Positions 35,809 through 43,571 of a stretch of 64,000 bases of DNA are shown here, in pieces. Origin of the DNA: J038 sp034437535 (GTDB lineage Bacteria > Chloroflexota > Anaerolineae > Aggregatilineales > Phototrophicaceae); NCBI GenBank assembly GCA_034437535.1, contig DAOTTZ010000094.1, positions 27,900 to 91,899 on the forward strand. The letters run 5' to 3'. The position numbers were made by a program, and so were the translations under genes. Within the stretch, counting starts at the first letter, position 1, and each line of letters starts with the position of its first letter. Below the pieces are notes generated by a model. It was not told the origin of the DNA. It did no database searches and was given only the letters and a program-made list of their open reading frames with translations.

Positions 35809-35859
35809 AAAGGAGCCAGTGCGCAAACGGTCGGCTTGATGGTTTGTGCACATATTTGA
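35809..35859 (+). promoter_or_regulatory. leader mini-ORFs before the first S1 gene
   Basis: AAAGGAG (35809-35815) is followed 3 nt later by GTG 35819, which reads six codons in the same frame as the S1 gene and stops at TGA 35837-35839. That TGA overlaps an ATG (35839) opening a second six-codon frame that stops at 35859. The only good Shine-Dalgarno of this leader therefore serves a tiny ORF and not the main gene. Reinitiation or leader-peptide control is an inference. Confidence 0.35.
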
Positions 35860-37033
35860 CATAATGTTTTCTTCAGACTCAGATCAACCAACAGACGGAA
35901 TGAGTGAATTTGAGCGGTTGCTTGCCGAAGATCCGACGTTCTCACCAACTGCGCCTCGCCGGGGTGAAATTCGAAGTGCAATAATTCTCGAAGTGCGTGA
36001 ACGTGAAGTGATCGTCGATTTAAACGCCAAGCAAGATGGCATTGTGCGGTCGGAAGATCTTGACCGGTTGGATAACGACTATCGGAGTACCTTAACCGTC
36101 GGCGATGAAGTCCCGGTTTATGTGCTCAACCCGCGTGATCATGATGATAACTTGATCGTGTCGATCAACATGGGTTTACAACGGTATGACTGGGAAACAG
36201 CCCGCGAGTTACTCAAATCTGAAGATGCGACTGAAGTGCGCGTTACGGGGAACAATCGCGGCGGCATCCTGGTGCGTTGGCGGCGGTTAGAGGGCTTCAT
36301 CCCTAGTTCACATTTGATGTCTGCTAGCCTGGCGGCAGACCGGCGGGCCGCTTGGAACCAGTTAATCGGCCAGCAACTCAACGTCAAGGTCATCGAGGTT
36401 GATCAAGATCGCCGCCGGCTGATCTTCAGCGAGCGTGAAGCCCAGCGCGAATGGCGTGCCCGCCAGAAGGCCCGTCTGCTATCTGAATTGCAAGAAGGCG
36501 ATGTGGTAGAAGGAACCGTCACCGGCCTGCGAGATTTCGGCGCATTTGTGAACCTGGGCGGGGCCGATGGCTTGATCCACGTCAGCGAATTAGCCTGGCA
36601 CCGGGTTGATCATCCCCGCGATATTCTAGGCATTGGTGATAAGATCGAAGTCTATGTGTTGAACCTGGATCGTGAGACAAACCGCATCGCATTGAGCCGT
36701 AAGCGGTTACTGCGTGACCCCTGGGAAGAAGCCTCCGAACGGTATCATGAAGGCCAGTTGATAGAAGGAACCGTCACCAATGTGGTAGATTTTGGGGCTT
36801 TTGTAGCGCTGGATAACGGCTTAGAAGGTCTGCTTCATCTGAGTGAGATGGGCGATGGCACGCTCAAAGAGCCGTATTCTTACGTGCAAAAAGGAGATCG
36901 CCTCAGCTTGCGAATCAGCCATCTTGAGCCGGAAAAGCGGCGGGTTGGCTTTACCCAACGCTGGGGAACCGAACCACCAGCCGCTGACGAGAACGACAAA
37001 GCCGACGAGAACGATAAAGCCGACGAAGCATAG
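35846..37033 (+). CDS. four-repeat S1 RNA-binding protein (RpsA-like), copy 1
   Basis: A protein of up to 395 residues with four S1 domains. The third and fourth are best preserved (VVEGTVTGLRDFGAFVNLGG...GLIHVSELAW; LIEGTVTNVVDFGAFVALDN...GLLHLSEM). It resembles bacterial ribosomal protein S1 and would bind mRNA at or near the ribosome. Start candidates are GTG 35846, ATG 35864 and ATG 35900; none has a good Shine-Dalgarno, and the N-terminus is uncertain. The C-terminus ends in a low-complexity acidic repeat (ADENDK twice) encoded by imperfect 15-bp repeats. A long leader with TTGACA (35633) and TGATATACT (35658-35665; 21-bp spacing) lies upstream. A paralogue follows. Confidence 0.85.
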   Translation: MHIFDIMFSSDSDQPTDGMSEFERLLAEDPTFSPTAPRRGEIRSAIILEVREREVIVDLNAKQDGIVRSEDLDRLDNDYRSTLTVGDEVPVYVLNPRDHDDNLIVSINMGLQRYDWETARELLKSEDATEVRVTGNNRGGILVRWRRLEGFIPSSHLMSASLAADRRAAWNQLIGQQLNVKVIEVDQDRRRLIFSEREAQREWRARQKARLLSELQEGDVVEGTVTGLRDFGAFVNLGGADGLIHVSELAWHRVDHPRDILGIGDKIEVYVLNLDRETNRIALSRKRLLRDPWEEASERYHEGQLIEGTVTNVVDFGAFVALDNGLEGLLHLSEMGDGTLKEPYSYVQKGDRLSLRISHLEPEKRRVGFTQRWGTEPPAADENDKADENDKADEA

Positions 37034-37038
37034 CTACG

Positions 37039-37067
37039 TTGACAAAATAACAACAACTCAGTATAAT
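37039..37067 (+). promoter_or_regulatory. perfect consensus sigma-70 promoter of the second S1 gene
   Basis: TTGACA (37039-37044), a 17-bp spacer and TATAAT (37062-37067) match the housekeeping consensus exactly. It starts 5 bp after the upstream stop codon and gives a leader of about 185 nt before ATG 37260. Confidence 0.85.
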
Positions 37068-37259
37068 TCCTCCGATCTTATGGGAGGGTGGGCGTCTTCC
37101 ACACGGGGAAGCGTCACAGCAGGACTGTTTTGTCTTTTTTACGACCTAATTCAATTAGAATCAGTCTCCGCTCGGTAGCTCATTGTGGCTGTCGGGCTTT
37201 ATTTTGTTTATTCCCAAAGATCGCCTTTTTCTGTACGCCAGATAGAAACGAGTGGTAAC

Positions 37260-38423
37260 ATGCCCCAGAATGGTTCGGTAGAGCGAGTCGCCGAAGTCGA
37301 TTTCGCGGCGATGCTGGAAGAATTCTTCCAGCAGGATGATCTCGAAGTCGGTGATGTCGTCCATGGTGAGGTGCTGTCGGTCGATGGGCAAGGCTTGATT
37401 GTCGGTGTCGGTGTTCACGACGGTTTAGTCCCCCGGCGTGATATTGAACGAATCGCGCAGACGCCGGATGATTACACGGTGGGGGATACAGTCGATGTGT
37501 CCATCGTGCGGATGGAAGATGACGAAGGCAACCTGCAACTCTCAGTCTCCCAGGCCCTTCAAATGGAAGACTGGCGACAGGCAGAGACCTTAATGCAGGC
37601 TGATGAAATATGGGAAGGCTCAGTCATTGACTCCAACCGGGGTGGGCTGATTATACGGTTCGGTAGCCTGCGCGGGTTCGTGCCAGCCAGTCATGTCTCA
37701 GATCTACCGCGTGGCCTCAACGAAGACGACCGCAAACTCTACCTGCGACGTTTTGTCGGTGGCAAGCTCCCAGTCAAGGTGATCGAAGTCGAAAGCAAGC
37801 GGCGGCGGCTGGTCTTCAGCCAGCGTGACGCGACCCGTGAAAATCGTGAAGCCCGTAAGGAAGCTCTTCTGGATCAACTGCAAGAGGGCGAAGTGCGTAA
37901 GGGAGTCGTCAGTGGGATGCGTGACTTTGGCGCGTTTGTTGATCTTGGCGGGGCAGATGGCCTGATCCATATTTCTGAGTTGGCATGGCACCGTGTTAAG
38001 CATCCGAGTGATGTACTGAGCATCGGCGATGAGGTCGAAGTCTACATCTTGCGGTTGGATAATGACGGGAAGCGCATCGGCCTGAGCCTGAAGCGGCTAC
38101 AACCGAATCCCTGGGATGTAGTGGATGAACAATATCACGTCGGCCAACTGATCGAAGGAACCGTCAGCCGTACCGCGAACTTTGGCGCGTTTATCACGAT
38201 GGAACCGGGCATTGAGGCGTTATTGCACATCAGCCAGATGTCAGATCCGCCGCCGATGGAAACGACACTCATCGCCCAGGAAGGCCAAACACTTCTGATG
38301 CGGATCGTCAGCATCGAGACAGATAAGCAACGGCTCGGCCTCAGCCTGAAAGAAGTCACCGCTGAAGAACTGGCTCAGTGGCAGGCACAGCGGGCAGAAC
38401 TTGAAACCGAAGTTGAGGCTTAA
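37260..38423 (+). CDS. four-repeat S1 RNA-binding protein (RpsA-like), copy 2
   Basis: A 387-residue paralogue of the previous gene with four S1 domains. Repeat 3 (GVVSGMRDFGAFVDLGGADG, then GLIHISELAWHRVKHP) is the most canonical; repeat 4 (LIEGTVSRTANFGAFITMEP) is also clear. The frame is open from GTG 37185, but ATG 37260 (MPQNGSVERVAE) matches the paralogue's layout; the Shine-Dalgarno is weak. S1 proteins often lack strong signals and are autoregulated through their leader, as in E. coli. One of the two copies is probably the ribosomal S1; the sequence does not show which. Confidence 0.86.
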   Translation: MPQNGSVERVAEVDFAAMLEEFFQQDDLEVGDVVHGEVLSVDGQGLIVGVGVHDGLVPRRDIERIAQTPDDYTVGDTVDVSIVRMEDDEGNLQLSVSQALQMEDWRQAETLMQADEIWEGSVIDSNRGGLIIRFGSLRGFVPASHVSDLPRGLNEDDRKLYLRRFVGGKLPVKVIEVESKRRRLVFSQRDATRENREARKEALLDQLQEGEVRKGVVSGMRDFGAFVDLGGADGLIHISELAWHRVKHPSDVLSIGDEVEVYILRLDNDGKRIGLSLKRLQPNPWDVVDEQYHVGQLIEGTVSRTANFGAFITMEPGIEALLHISQMSDPPPMETTLIAQEGQTLLMRIVSIETDKQRLGLSLKEVTAEELAQWQAQRAELETEVEA

Positions 38424-38482
38424 CCGCGTCTATAGAAAGCATCAGAACGACCGGGCATGGTCTAGTCGTTTCGCTAATCGTT

Positions 38483-38491
38483 TGATATAAT
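38483..38491 (+). promoter_or_regulatory. extended -10 promoter of rpsU
   Basis: TGA-TATAAT (38483-38491) is an extended -10 about 68 bp upstream of the rpsU ATG. There is no clear -35. Confidence 0.5.
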
Positions 38492-38558
38492 CTGTAATAG
38501 TAGGTTAGAGATATGACTCACCTACCGAAACTGACACCGAAAGGGGGTGAGATAACGC

Positions 38559-38759
38559 ATGGCATCGGTAAAACTTAAACCCAATGAGTCTCAAGATCAA
38601 CTTCTGCGCCGTTTTCGCAAGAAGGTGACGAACGCAGGTATTTTGAGCACGGTACGGCGTAAACGTTGGCACATTTCCAAGAGCGAACTCCGCCGGATCG
38701 AAAAGAAAAAGGCGATCCGCCGTACACGCCGCCGTCAGCGCAAGGCACAAGGACGTTAG
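38559..38759 (+). CDS. rpsU: 30S ribosomal protein S21
   Basis: A 66-residue, very basic protein. LRRFRKKVTNAGILSTVRRKRW is the S21 signature, followed by a Lys/Arg-rich helix (KKKAIRRTRRRQRK). S21 joins the 30S platform near the anti-Shine-Dalgarno region. A very strong AAAGGGGGTGA precedes the ATG. The gene lies between two S1-domain genes and infA, all acting in translation initiation. Confidence 0.95.
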   Translation: MASVKLKPNESQDQLLRRFRKKVTNAGILSTVRRKRWHISKSELRRIEKKKAIRRTRRRQRKAQGR

Positions 38760-38787
38760 TCCTGGCTGATACGCAAGACATGACGAC

Positions 38788-38816
38788 CGCTGTCAACCCC
38801 ACTGGTTGACAGCGGA
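38788..38816 (+). other. 12-bp hairpin between rpsU and infA
   Basis: CCGCTGTCAACC (38788-38799) and GGTTGACAGCGG (38805-38816) pair perfectly with a 5-nt loop. No T-run follows, so it is more likely an RNA-stability or processing element than a terminator. Confidence 0.6.
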
Positions 38817-38840
38817 TCATTGACTTATGAAAGGAAAAAT

Positions 38841-39089
38841 ATGGCGAAAAAAGACGATAAAGTCGAAGTCGAAGGAACCGTTGTCGAGGCTTTGCCGAAT
38901 ACACAGTTTATGGTGGAGTTAGATAACGGCCATCAAGTCCTCTCTTATCTTTCCGGCAAGATGCGGAAATATTACATCCGTATCGCATTAGGAGACCGGG
39001 TCAAGGTAGAGATGAGTATGTATGATCCAACACGCGGGCGGATTATCTATCGTCATCGTGATAGCAGTGGGTCACGCCCTACCACTTAG
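38841..39089 (+). CDS. infA: translation initiation factor IF-1
   Basis: An 82-residue OB-fold protein. GTVVEALPNTQFMVELDNGH, LSGKMRKYYIRIALGDRVKVE and YDPTRGRIIYR are the IF-1 motifs. IF-1 blocks the A site during initiation. The C-terminus is about ten residues longer than the usual 72 (Ser/Arg/Thr tail). ATG 38841 follows AAAGGA. It is downstream of rpsU, separated by a stable hairpin, and not in the usual ribosomal-protein operon. Confidence 0.95.
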   Translation: MAKKDDKVEVEGTVVEALPNTQFMVELDNGHQVLSYLSGKMRKYYIRIALGDRVKVEMSMYDPTRGRIIYRHRDSSGSRPTT

Positions 39090-39102
39090 CCTGCTCTGAT
39101 TA

Positions 39103-39162
39103 ACGATCAAGCCTTGATCGTCTCCAGGCTTAAAAGAGCGATTTAGGGCGTCTGTTGCGCCC
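39103..39162. terminator. two hairpins between convergent infA and ubiE
   Basis: ACGATCAA/TTGATCGT (39103-39110 with 39114-39121, loop 3) is followed by GGGCG/CGCCC (39146-39150 with 39158-39162) and a TTTCTG tract. The second can act in both directions for the converging genes. Confidence 0.55.
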
Positions 39163-39170
39163 TTTCTGCG

Positions 39171-39887
39171 TCATATGCCGGGTTTAACACCCCAGTGGAC
39201 GGCCATCGTACCAAACATAAATGTCTCATACGCCACATCTACCACGCCGCAAGACTCCATGATGGATTGCAGTTCCGCCGGCGTCTTGAAGGATTGCGTT
39301 GATTCTGGCAAATACTCATAAGCATCTGCCCCTTGCTTCCCGCTGATTAACTGCCCCAGCAGAGGAATAATATACTTCAAGTGAATCAAGATAAACGGTC
39401 GTAAGATACTTGGCGGCGGTGGCGATGTATCCAGGATCACCATCCGGCCACCCGGTTTGAGTACGCGCAATTGCTCTTGAATTGTCTGTTGAATATCGAC
39501 CACATTCCGCACCAAATACCCGGAGACCACCGCGTCGAATGATCCGCTGGAAAACGGCAGGTGCATCGCGTCTGCGCCGCACCAATCCACATGCTTGCCG
39601 ACCGGATTCCGCTGGCCGACATGCATCATCGGCAGGGCGAAATCTGCACCGACAACCTGTGCCGTTGGCTCTGTATGCAGGGCTTCGAAGGCGATGTCAC
39701 CGGTGCCAGTTGCCAGATCAAGGACGGTGCCTTCCGCCGGGATGGCGGCTTTTGCGATGACAAACCGCCGCCAGCGTTGATCTTGCCCGGCGGCCATCAA
39801 CCGGTTCATCAGGTTATAGCGTTCTGCGATCCGTCCGAACATATCCTGGACGTAAATTGATTTTTGTTTACCGCTCAGTTGTGTCAT
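39171..39887 (-). CDS. ubiE: demethylmenaquinone methyltransferase
   Basis: A 238-residue class I SAM methyltransferase of the UbiE/MenG family, which adds the ring methyl group in the last step of menaquinone synthesis. It shows MFGRIAERYNLMNRLMAAGQDQ (family N-terminus), VLDLATGTGDIAFEAL (SAM site), LPFSSGSFDAVVSGYLVRNVVD and LRVLKPGGRMVILDTS. Its ATG overlaps the upstream UbiD stop by 4 bp. Menaquinone rather than ubiquinone is inferred from the likely phylum. It supplies the quinone pool used by complex I. Confidence 0.92.
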   Translation of the reverse strand: MTQLSGKQKSIYVQDMFGRIAERYNLMNRLMAAGQDQRWRRFVIAKAAIPAEGTVLDLATGTGDIAFEALHTEPTAQVVGADFALPMMHVGQRNPVGKHVDWCGADAMHLPFSSGSFDAVVSGYLVRNVVDIQQTIQEQLRVLKPGGRMVILDTSPPPPSILRPFILIHLKYIIPLLGQLISGKQGADAYEYLPESTQSFKTPAELQSIMESCGVVDVAYETFMFGTMAVHWGVKPGI

Positions 39888-41497
39888 AGTTGTCTCACCT
39901 CTTGTAGATGGGTAATGGGGATGCGAGTGCCGGTCGCATCAACCTGATACCGTAGTTGGCCCGCCGGGTTCATATGCTGTATGACATCCCGTCGCCAATC
40001 GACTGTGGATAATGTATGGCAGATGATACCATACCAGTTGGTGACATCGAACCCTGCCGGGAGCAAAACCAGATGATAAGCGTGCGATAGTGTGTCGGGT
40101 ATATGATCCTCGGTCTTCGGCAGGAAGAGAACGACATTATTCCACAACCGGCCCCCGTTTGGTAGTATTTCATCAGATGTTGGCGTCTTCGCCTGGGCAA
40201 ATCCGGTCGCATCCAGTGCGATACGACCGACCAAACCATCACCGTGAACATCATCATGCGGGTGAACTGGTCCGTCACTGATGATAATATCGCGTACCGG
40301 GTCAACGTTGAGCCGGATCGCCTGGACGACCGCGTTCAGGTCGTGCGGGTCGGTCGCCTCATCGACGACGACAATCGCTCGGCTAAATGCCAGCTTGCCT
40401 AACCCCCACACGCCATGAATGACTTTGCGGGATTGCCCGGCATAGTGTTGCTGGCAACTGATGACGCTCAGCCGGGCTTCGCACGGTTGATTGATCTCGA
40501 TCACTTCATCCAACATCACCTGTAGCACCGGCTTAAACAGCCGTTCCGTCGCCTTGTTGAGCCAGTGACTTTCACTGGCTTCTGGCAATGGGAGCATCAG
40601 CGGAAAAACTGCGTCTTCCCGGTGGGTAATCGCGCTGATTTCCATCACCTGGAAGGGAATATGATCGACATAATAACCATTTGCTGTGCCGAAGCAGATC
40701 GTATCAACGGGGCGAGAGGCATCAAGCTGGCCTTCGATGACGAATTCTGCGTCCGCCGGGACGCGCATCGATTGTGTGATCGCATTGACGAACGGCACCG
40801 GACGCCGCCGTACCCAGCCCGCCAACCAGTACGGCGTGATCCCGGCTGGCAGGGGGGCATCGGCACACCACATATTAGCTGGATCTCCGCCGATGACGAC
40901 CGCGCACGGATGATGTGCCGCATCCGCCGGGACTTCGACCGCCAGATGGGTGGAGTCCAGCACGACCGCACGCGCCAGCCGGACGGTCTGCCGGTCGGTT
41001 TCTGGGTCTGCGATGATGATTTGAACCTGCGGGATGCTTGGGTGGCTATCCCCGGCGAAATATTGCACCGCCGGGAGAATATCTAACGTCGGGTTATCGA
41101 CGTGTTGAACGGCTTGAACCGGCTTATCGCGGCTTTTCCCCGTGCTGATCCCGGCACTACGTAGTGCTGTCATCAAACTTCCGGCCCGGCTCATCATCGC
41201 GCCAAAGGTAAAGGGTGGCTCAATGGCGACCAGTTGCGTCAGGTTATCGGTCAGTTCTTGTAGCGTCTCGACGCCGAGTGCCCATGCCATCCGTCTCTCG
41301 TTACCAAAGATATTGGTGACGATTGGAAACCGTGACCCTGCCACATGATCGAACCATAGAGCTTTATTTTCACCATGTGTCAGGTGCGACCGTGTGACCT
41401 GGATGACCTCGGCAGGGTGGGTAGTCGCATCAATGTGGATAAGTTCATTTGCTTGTTCCAGACGGATGAGAAATTCATCCAGCCCCCGGTATGCCAT
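39884..41497 (-). CDS. UbiD-family prenylated-FMN decarboxylase
   Basis: A 537-residue UbiD-family protein. It has HYAGQSRKVIHGVWGLGKLA and an ALDATGFAQAKTP segment, both close to UbiD. The family uses prenylated FMN made by a UbiX partner, not seen here. Beside ubiE it probably decarboxylates a prenylated naphthoate in a menaquinone pathway (futalosine-type pathways use such an enzyme); this is context-based. The motif corresponding to the G-acidic-x-TGYY site in E. coli UbiD reads FGTANGYY, lacking the acidic residue. It is the first gene of a two-gene operon, divergent from the methyltransferase at 41668. Confidence 0.85.
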   Translation of the reverse strand: MAYRGLDEFLIRLEQANELIHIDATTHPAEVIQVTRSHLTHGENKALWFDHVAGSRFPIVTNIFGNERRMAWALGVETLQELTDNLTQLVAIEPPFTFGAMMSRAGSLMTALRSAGISTGKSRDKPVQAVQHVDNPTLDILPAVQYFAGDSHPSIPQVQIIIADPETDRQTVRLARAVVLDSTHLAVEVPADAAHHPCAVVIGGDPANMWCADAPLPAGITPYWLAGWVRRRPVPFVNAITQSMRVPADAEFVIEGQLDASRPVDTICFGTANGYYVDHIPFQVMEISAITHREDAVFPLMLPLPEASESHWLNKATERLFKPVLQVMLDEVIEINQPCEARLSVISCQQHYAGQSRKVIHGVWGLGKLAFSRAIVVVDEATDPHDLNAVVQAIRLNVDPVRDIIISDGPVHPHDDVHGDGLVGRIALDATGFAQAKTPTSDEILPNGGRLWNNVVLFLPKTEDHIPDTLSHAYHLVLLPAGFDVTNWYGIICHTLSTVDWRRDVIQHMNPAGQLRYQVDATGTRIPITHLQEVRQL

Positions 41498-41667
41498 GTG
41501 TTTGTTCCGTGTTCACAGCGTTCAAAATAATGTAAATGTATTGTACGCTATGACCATGAGTTCGTCATGAGATGATCTAAAGATACATTCGCTATCATCT
41601 TCCTGTAAAATACAGCCAATGACAAGAGACTTGTAGACATCTGATTTTGCTCGTAAAAGAGGTTGAT

Positions 41668-42654
41668 ATGAGCTTGAGGTTTCACGAAATTGCAGAGAGC
41701 GATCATCGCATTTTGAATCCGCTCAGTATGGACAAGTTATCCCAGCTCATCGATGGTCTGGATCTTAACGCGAACGATCATGTTCTGGATCTAGCCTGCG
41801 GCAAAGGCGAATGGTTGGTGCAATTAGCCCGGATGCATGGTATCCGGGGTGTCGGTGTGGATATTAGCGAAGTCTTTCTGGCGGCGGCTAAAGACCGCGC
41901 CTACCACATGGATGTGGGCGATAAGCTCCAGTTTGTTCATGGGGATGCGGCGGATTACCCAGAGGATCATCATGCTTTTAACCTTGTCGCGTGTCTTGGG
42001 GCAACCTGGATCGGCGGTGGTCTGGCTGGTACGCTAGATCTCATGCGTTCTGCGCTTCATGCTCAGGGCGGCTTATTGCTCGTCGGGGAGGTGTTCTGGC
42101 ATCAAACCCCATCGCAGGCAATCGCCCGTGCGTTAGATGTAGAGGTAGATACATTCGCCAGCCTGGGGGAGACGCTGGCACGGTTCCATGCGAAAGATCT
42201 CAAGTTAATCGAGATGTTCCTGGCAAGTAAGGATGATTTCGACCGGTATATGGCCCCTCGTTGGCGGGCTGTACACGAGTTCCTGCGTGATAACCCGCAT
42301 GATACCGATGCGGATGCCCTGCAAGACTGGATCGCGGCCAATCAACAGCAATATATGCAATATGGTCGTGATTACATGGGTTGGGGGGCGTTCGTGCTCC
42401 AGGCGGGGCCAGGCCCGCGACCGGCACCACGCATCGAGCAGGCTAGTGATCCGGTGCGGGTGGAAATCGACGATATGATGATCTGGGTGTGGTTGCGCGA
42501 TGGCCGCGTGATCGGTAATCCGTTGTCCTGGTATGATTGGCTTTATGAAGTTAGCCCGGAAGACCGTGAACGCTTTACGTTGTCGTCATCCATGATCGAA
42601 TGGCCGTTGTTGGAGAAGTGGATTCGGGTGGCGGATATGCTGGCCGGGCGTTAA
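41668..42654 (+). CDS. SAM-dependent methyltransferase, class I
   Basis: A 328-residue protein with SAM motif LDLACGKGEWLVQLAR, VGVDISEVFLAAAKD and FNLVACLGATWIGGG. The C-terminal half (about 195-325, Trp-rich) is unassigned. The substrate is unknown; small-molecule methylation is usual for this Methyltransf_25-like type. The frame opens at TTG 41647, but ATG 41668 has AGAGG 5 nt upstream. A TAAAAT box (41606-41611) lies 57 bp before it. Its TAA is shared with the convergent prmA (TTAA). Confidence 0.8.
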   Translation: MSLRFHEIAESDHRILNPLSMDKLSQLIDGLDLNANDHVLDLACGKGEWLVQLARMHGIRGVGVDISEVFLAAAKDRAYHMDVGDKLQFVHGDAADYPEDHHAFNLVACLGATWIGGGLAGTLDLMRSALHAQGGLLLVGEVFWHQTPSQAIARALDVEVDTFASLGETLARFHAKDLKLIEMFLASKDDFDRYMAPRWRAVHEFLRDNPHDTDADALQDWIAANQQQYMQYGRDYMGWGAFVLQAGPGPRPAPRIEQASDPVRVEIDDMMIWVWLRDGRVIGNPLSWYDWLYEVSPEDRERFTLSSSMIEWPLLEKWIRVADMLAGR

Positions 42655-43568
42655 GCATCTTCTGGCCGGTAGGCTTCGATGGCGACCCAATCGCCTTGTT
42701 GGTGCCGTTTGTAAGGGGTTAACCCGGTGTTTCTCACGGCGTTTTCAACGTCTTCGACCTGGGTATCTAACACACCGCTGAAGACCGCTTTCCCACCGGG
42801 CCGCACCACGTTACCTAAGCCATCTGCACACATCTGCATGATGATCCGCGCCAGGATGTTGATCACGATCAAATCAAACCGGCGGGACGAATGCAGCACG
42901 GTTTCCAGGCTTCCTTGCTGGATGGTTACTTTATCGCTCACGCCGTTGCGCTCGATATTTTCCTGTGATGAGGTCACGGCGGTCGCGTCAATATCCAGGC
43001 CAAGCACTGATTGCGCACCTAACTTCGCGGCGGCGATTGACAAAATGCCGGAGCCACTCCCAAGATCCAACACGCGCACCCCATGCCGCATCACAGCTTC
43101 CAGCGTGACCAGGCAGAGTTGAGTCGTCGGGTGGGTGCCGGTGCCAAATGCCATACCTGGGTCGAGCGCGATCTCAATGTCATCGTCCCGTGTCTCGACA
43201 TCTTGCCATAACGGGCGGATGAGTATCCGCTGGCCCAGGCGCACCGGCTGATAATGAGCCTTCCAGGTGTTGGCCCAGTCTTCGTCTTGTACGCGGGCAT
43301 AAGTTGGCTCTGGCATCGGGTACATCAGGCTCATGTGGCCCAGGGCGGTCTCTAGCTGGCGTTTGGCGGTGTCAAGGTCGGCATCATCTGGCAGGTAAGC
43401 CCGCACCGTGAGCTTATCCGCCGCTGGTACCTCAGTCTCATCCCACACATCGGGGTGAATACCATCTTGCTCGATGGAGATGCCCTGGTGCCCGTACCGC
43501 CGCAATAACTCCGCGACGGCTTCCGCCGCTTCGCCATCGACCGTTAACTTGACCTCGATCCAGTTCAT
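42651..43568 (-). CDS. prmA: ribosomal protein L11 methyltransferase
   Basis: A 305-residue methyltransferase that trimethylates L11. The N-terminal ACT-like substrate domain (about 1-60) ends in the Gly/Glu-rich SIEQDG region, a linker contains EDWANTWKAHYQPVRLG, and the catalytic domain has DPGMAFGTGTHPTTQLCL, VLDLGSGSGILSIAAAKLGA and VINILARIIMQM. ATG 43568 is adjacent to the dnaJ stop; GTG 43571 also opens the frame. It ends the hrcA-grpE-dnaK-dnaJ-prmA cluster, an arrangement also found in Firmicutes. Confidence 0.93.
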   Translation of the reverse strand: MNWIEVKLTVDGEAAEAVAELLRRYGHQGISIEQDGIHPDVWDETEVPAADKLTVRAYLPDDADLDTAKRQLETALGHMSLMYPMPEPTYARVQDEDWANTWKAHYQPVRLGQRILIRPLWQDVETRDDDIEIALDPGMAFGTGTHPTTQLCLVTLEAVMRHGVRVLDLGSGSGILSIAAAKLGAQSVLGLDIDATAVTSSQENIERNGVSDKVTIQQGSLETVLHSSRRFDLIVINILARIIMQMCADGLGNVVRPGGKAVFSGVLDTQVEDVENAVRNTGLTPYKRHQQGDWVAIEAYRPEDA

Positions 43569-43571
43569 CAC

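Noticed and set aside
36970..37032. Minisatellite at the end of the first S1 gene
   Set aside because: The repeat is only two to three imperfect 15-bp units encoding ADENDK; better described as a low-complexity protein tail.
40565..41086. 173-residue plus-strand ORF opposite ubiD
   Set aside because: Antisense shadow; no recognisable domain.
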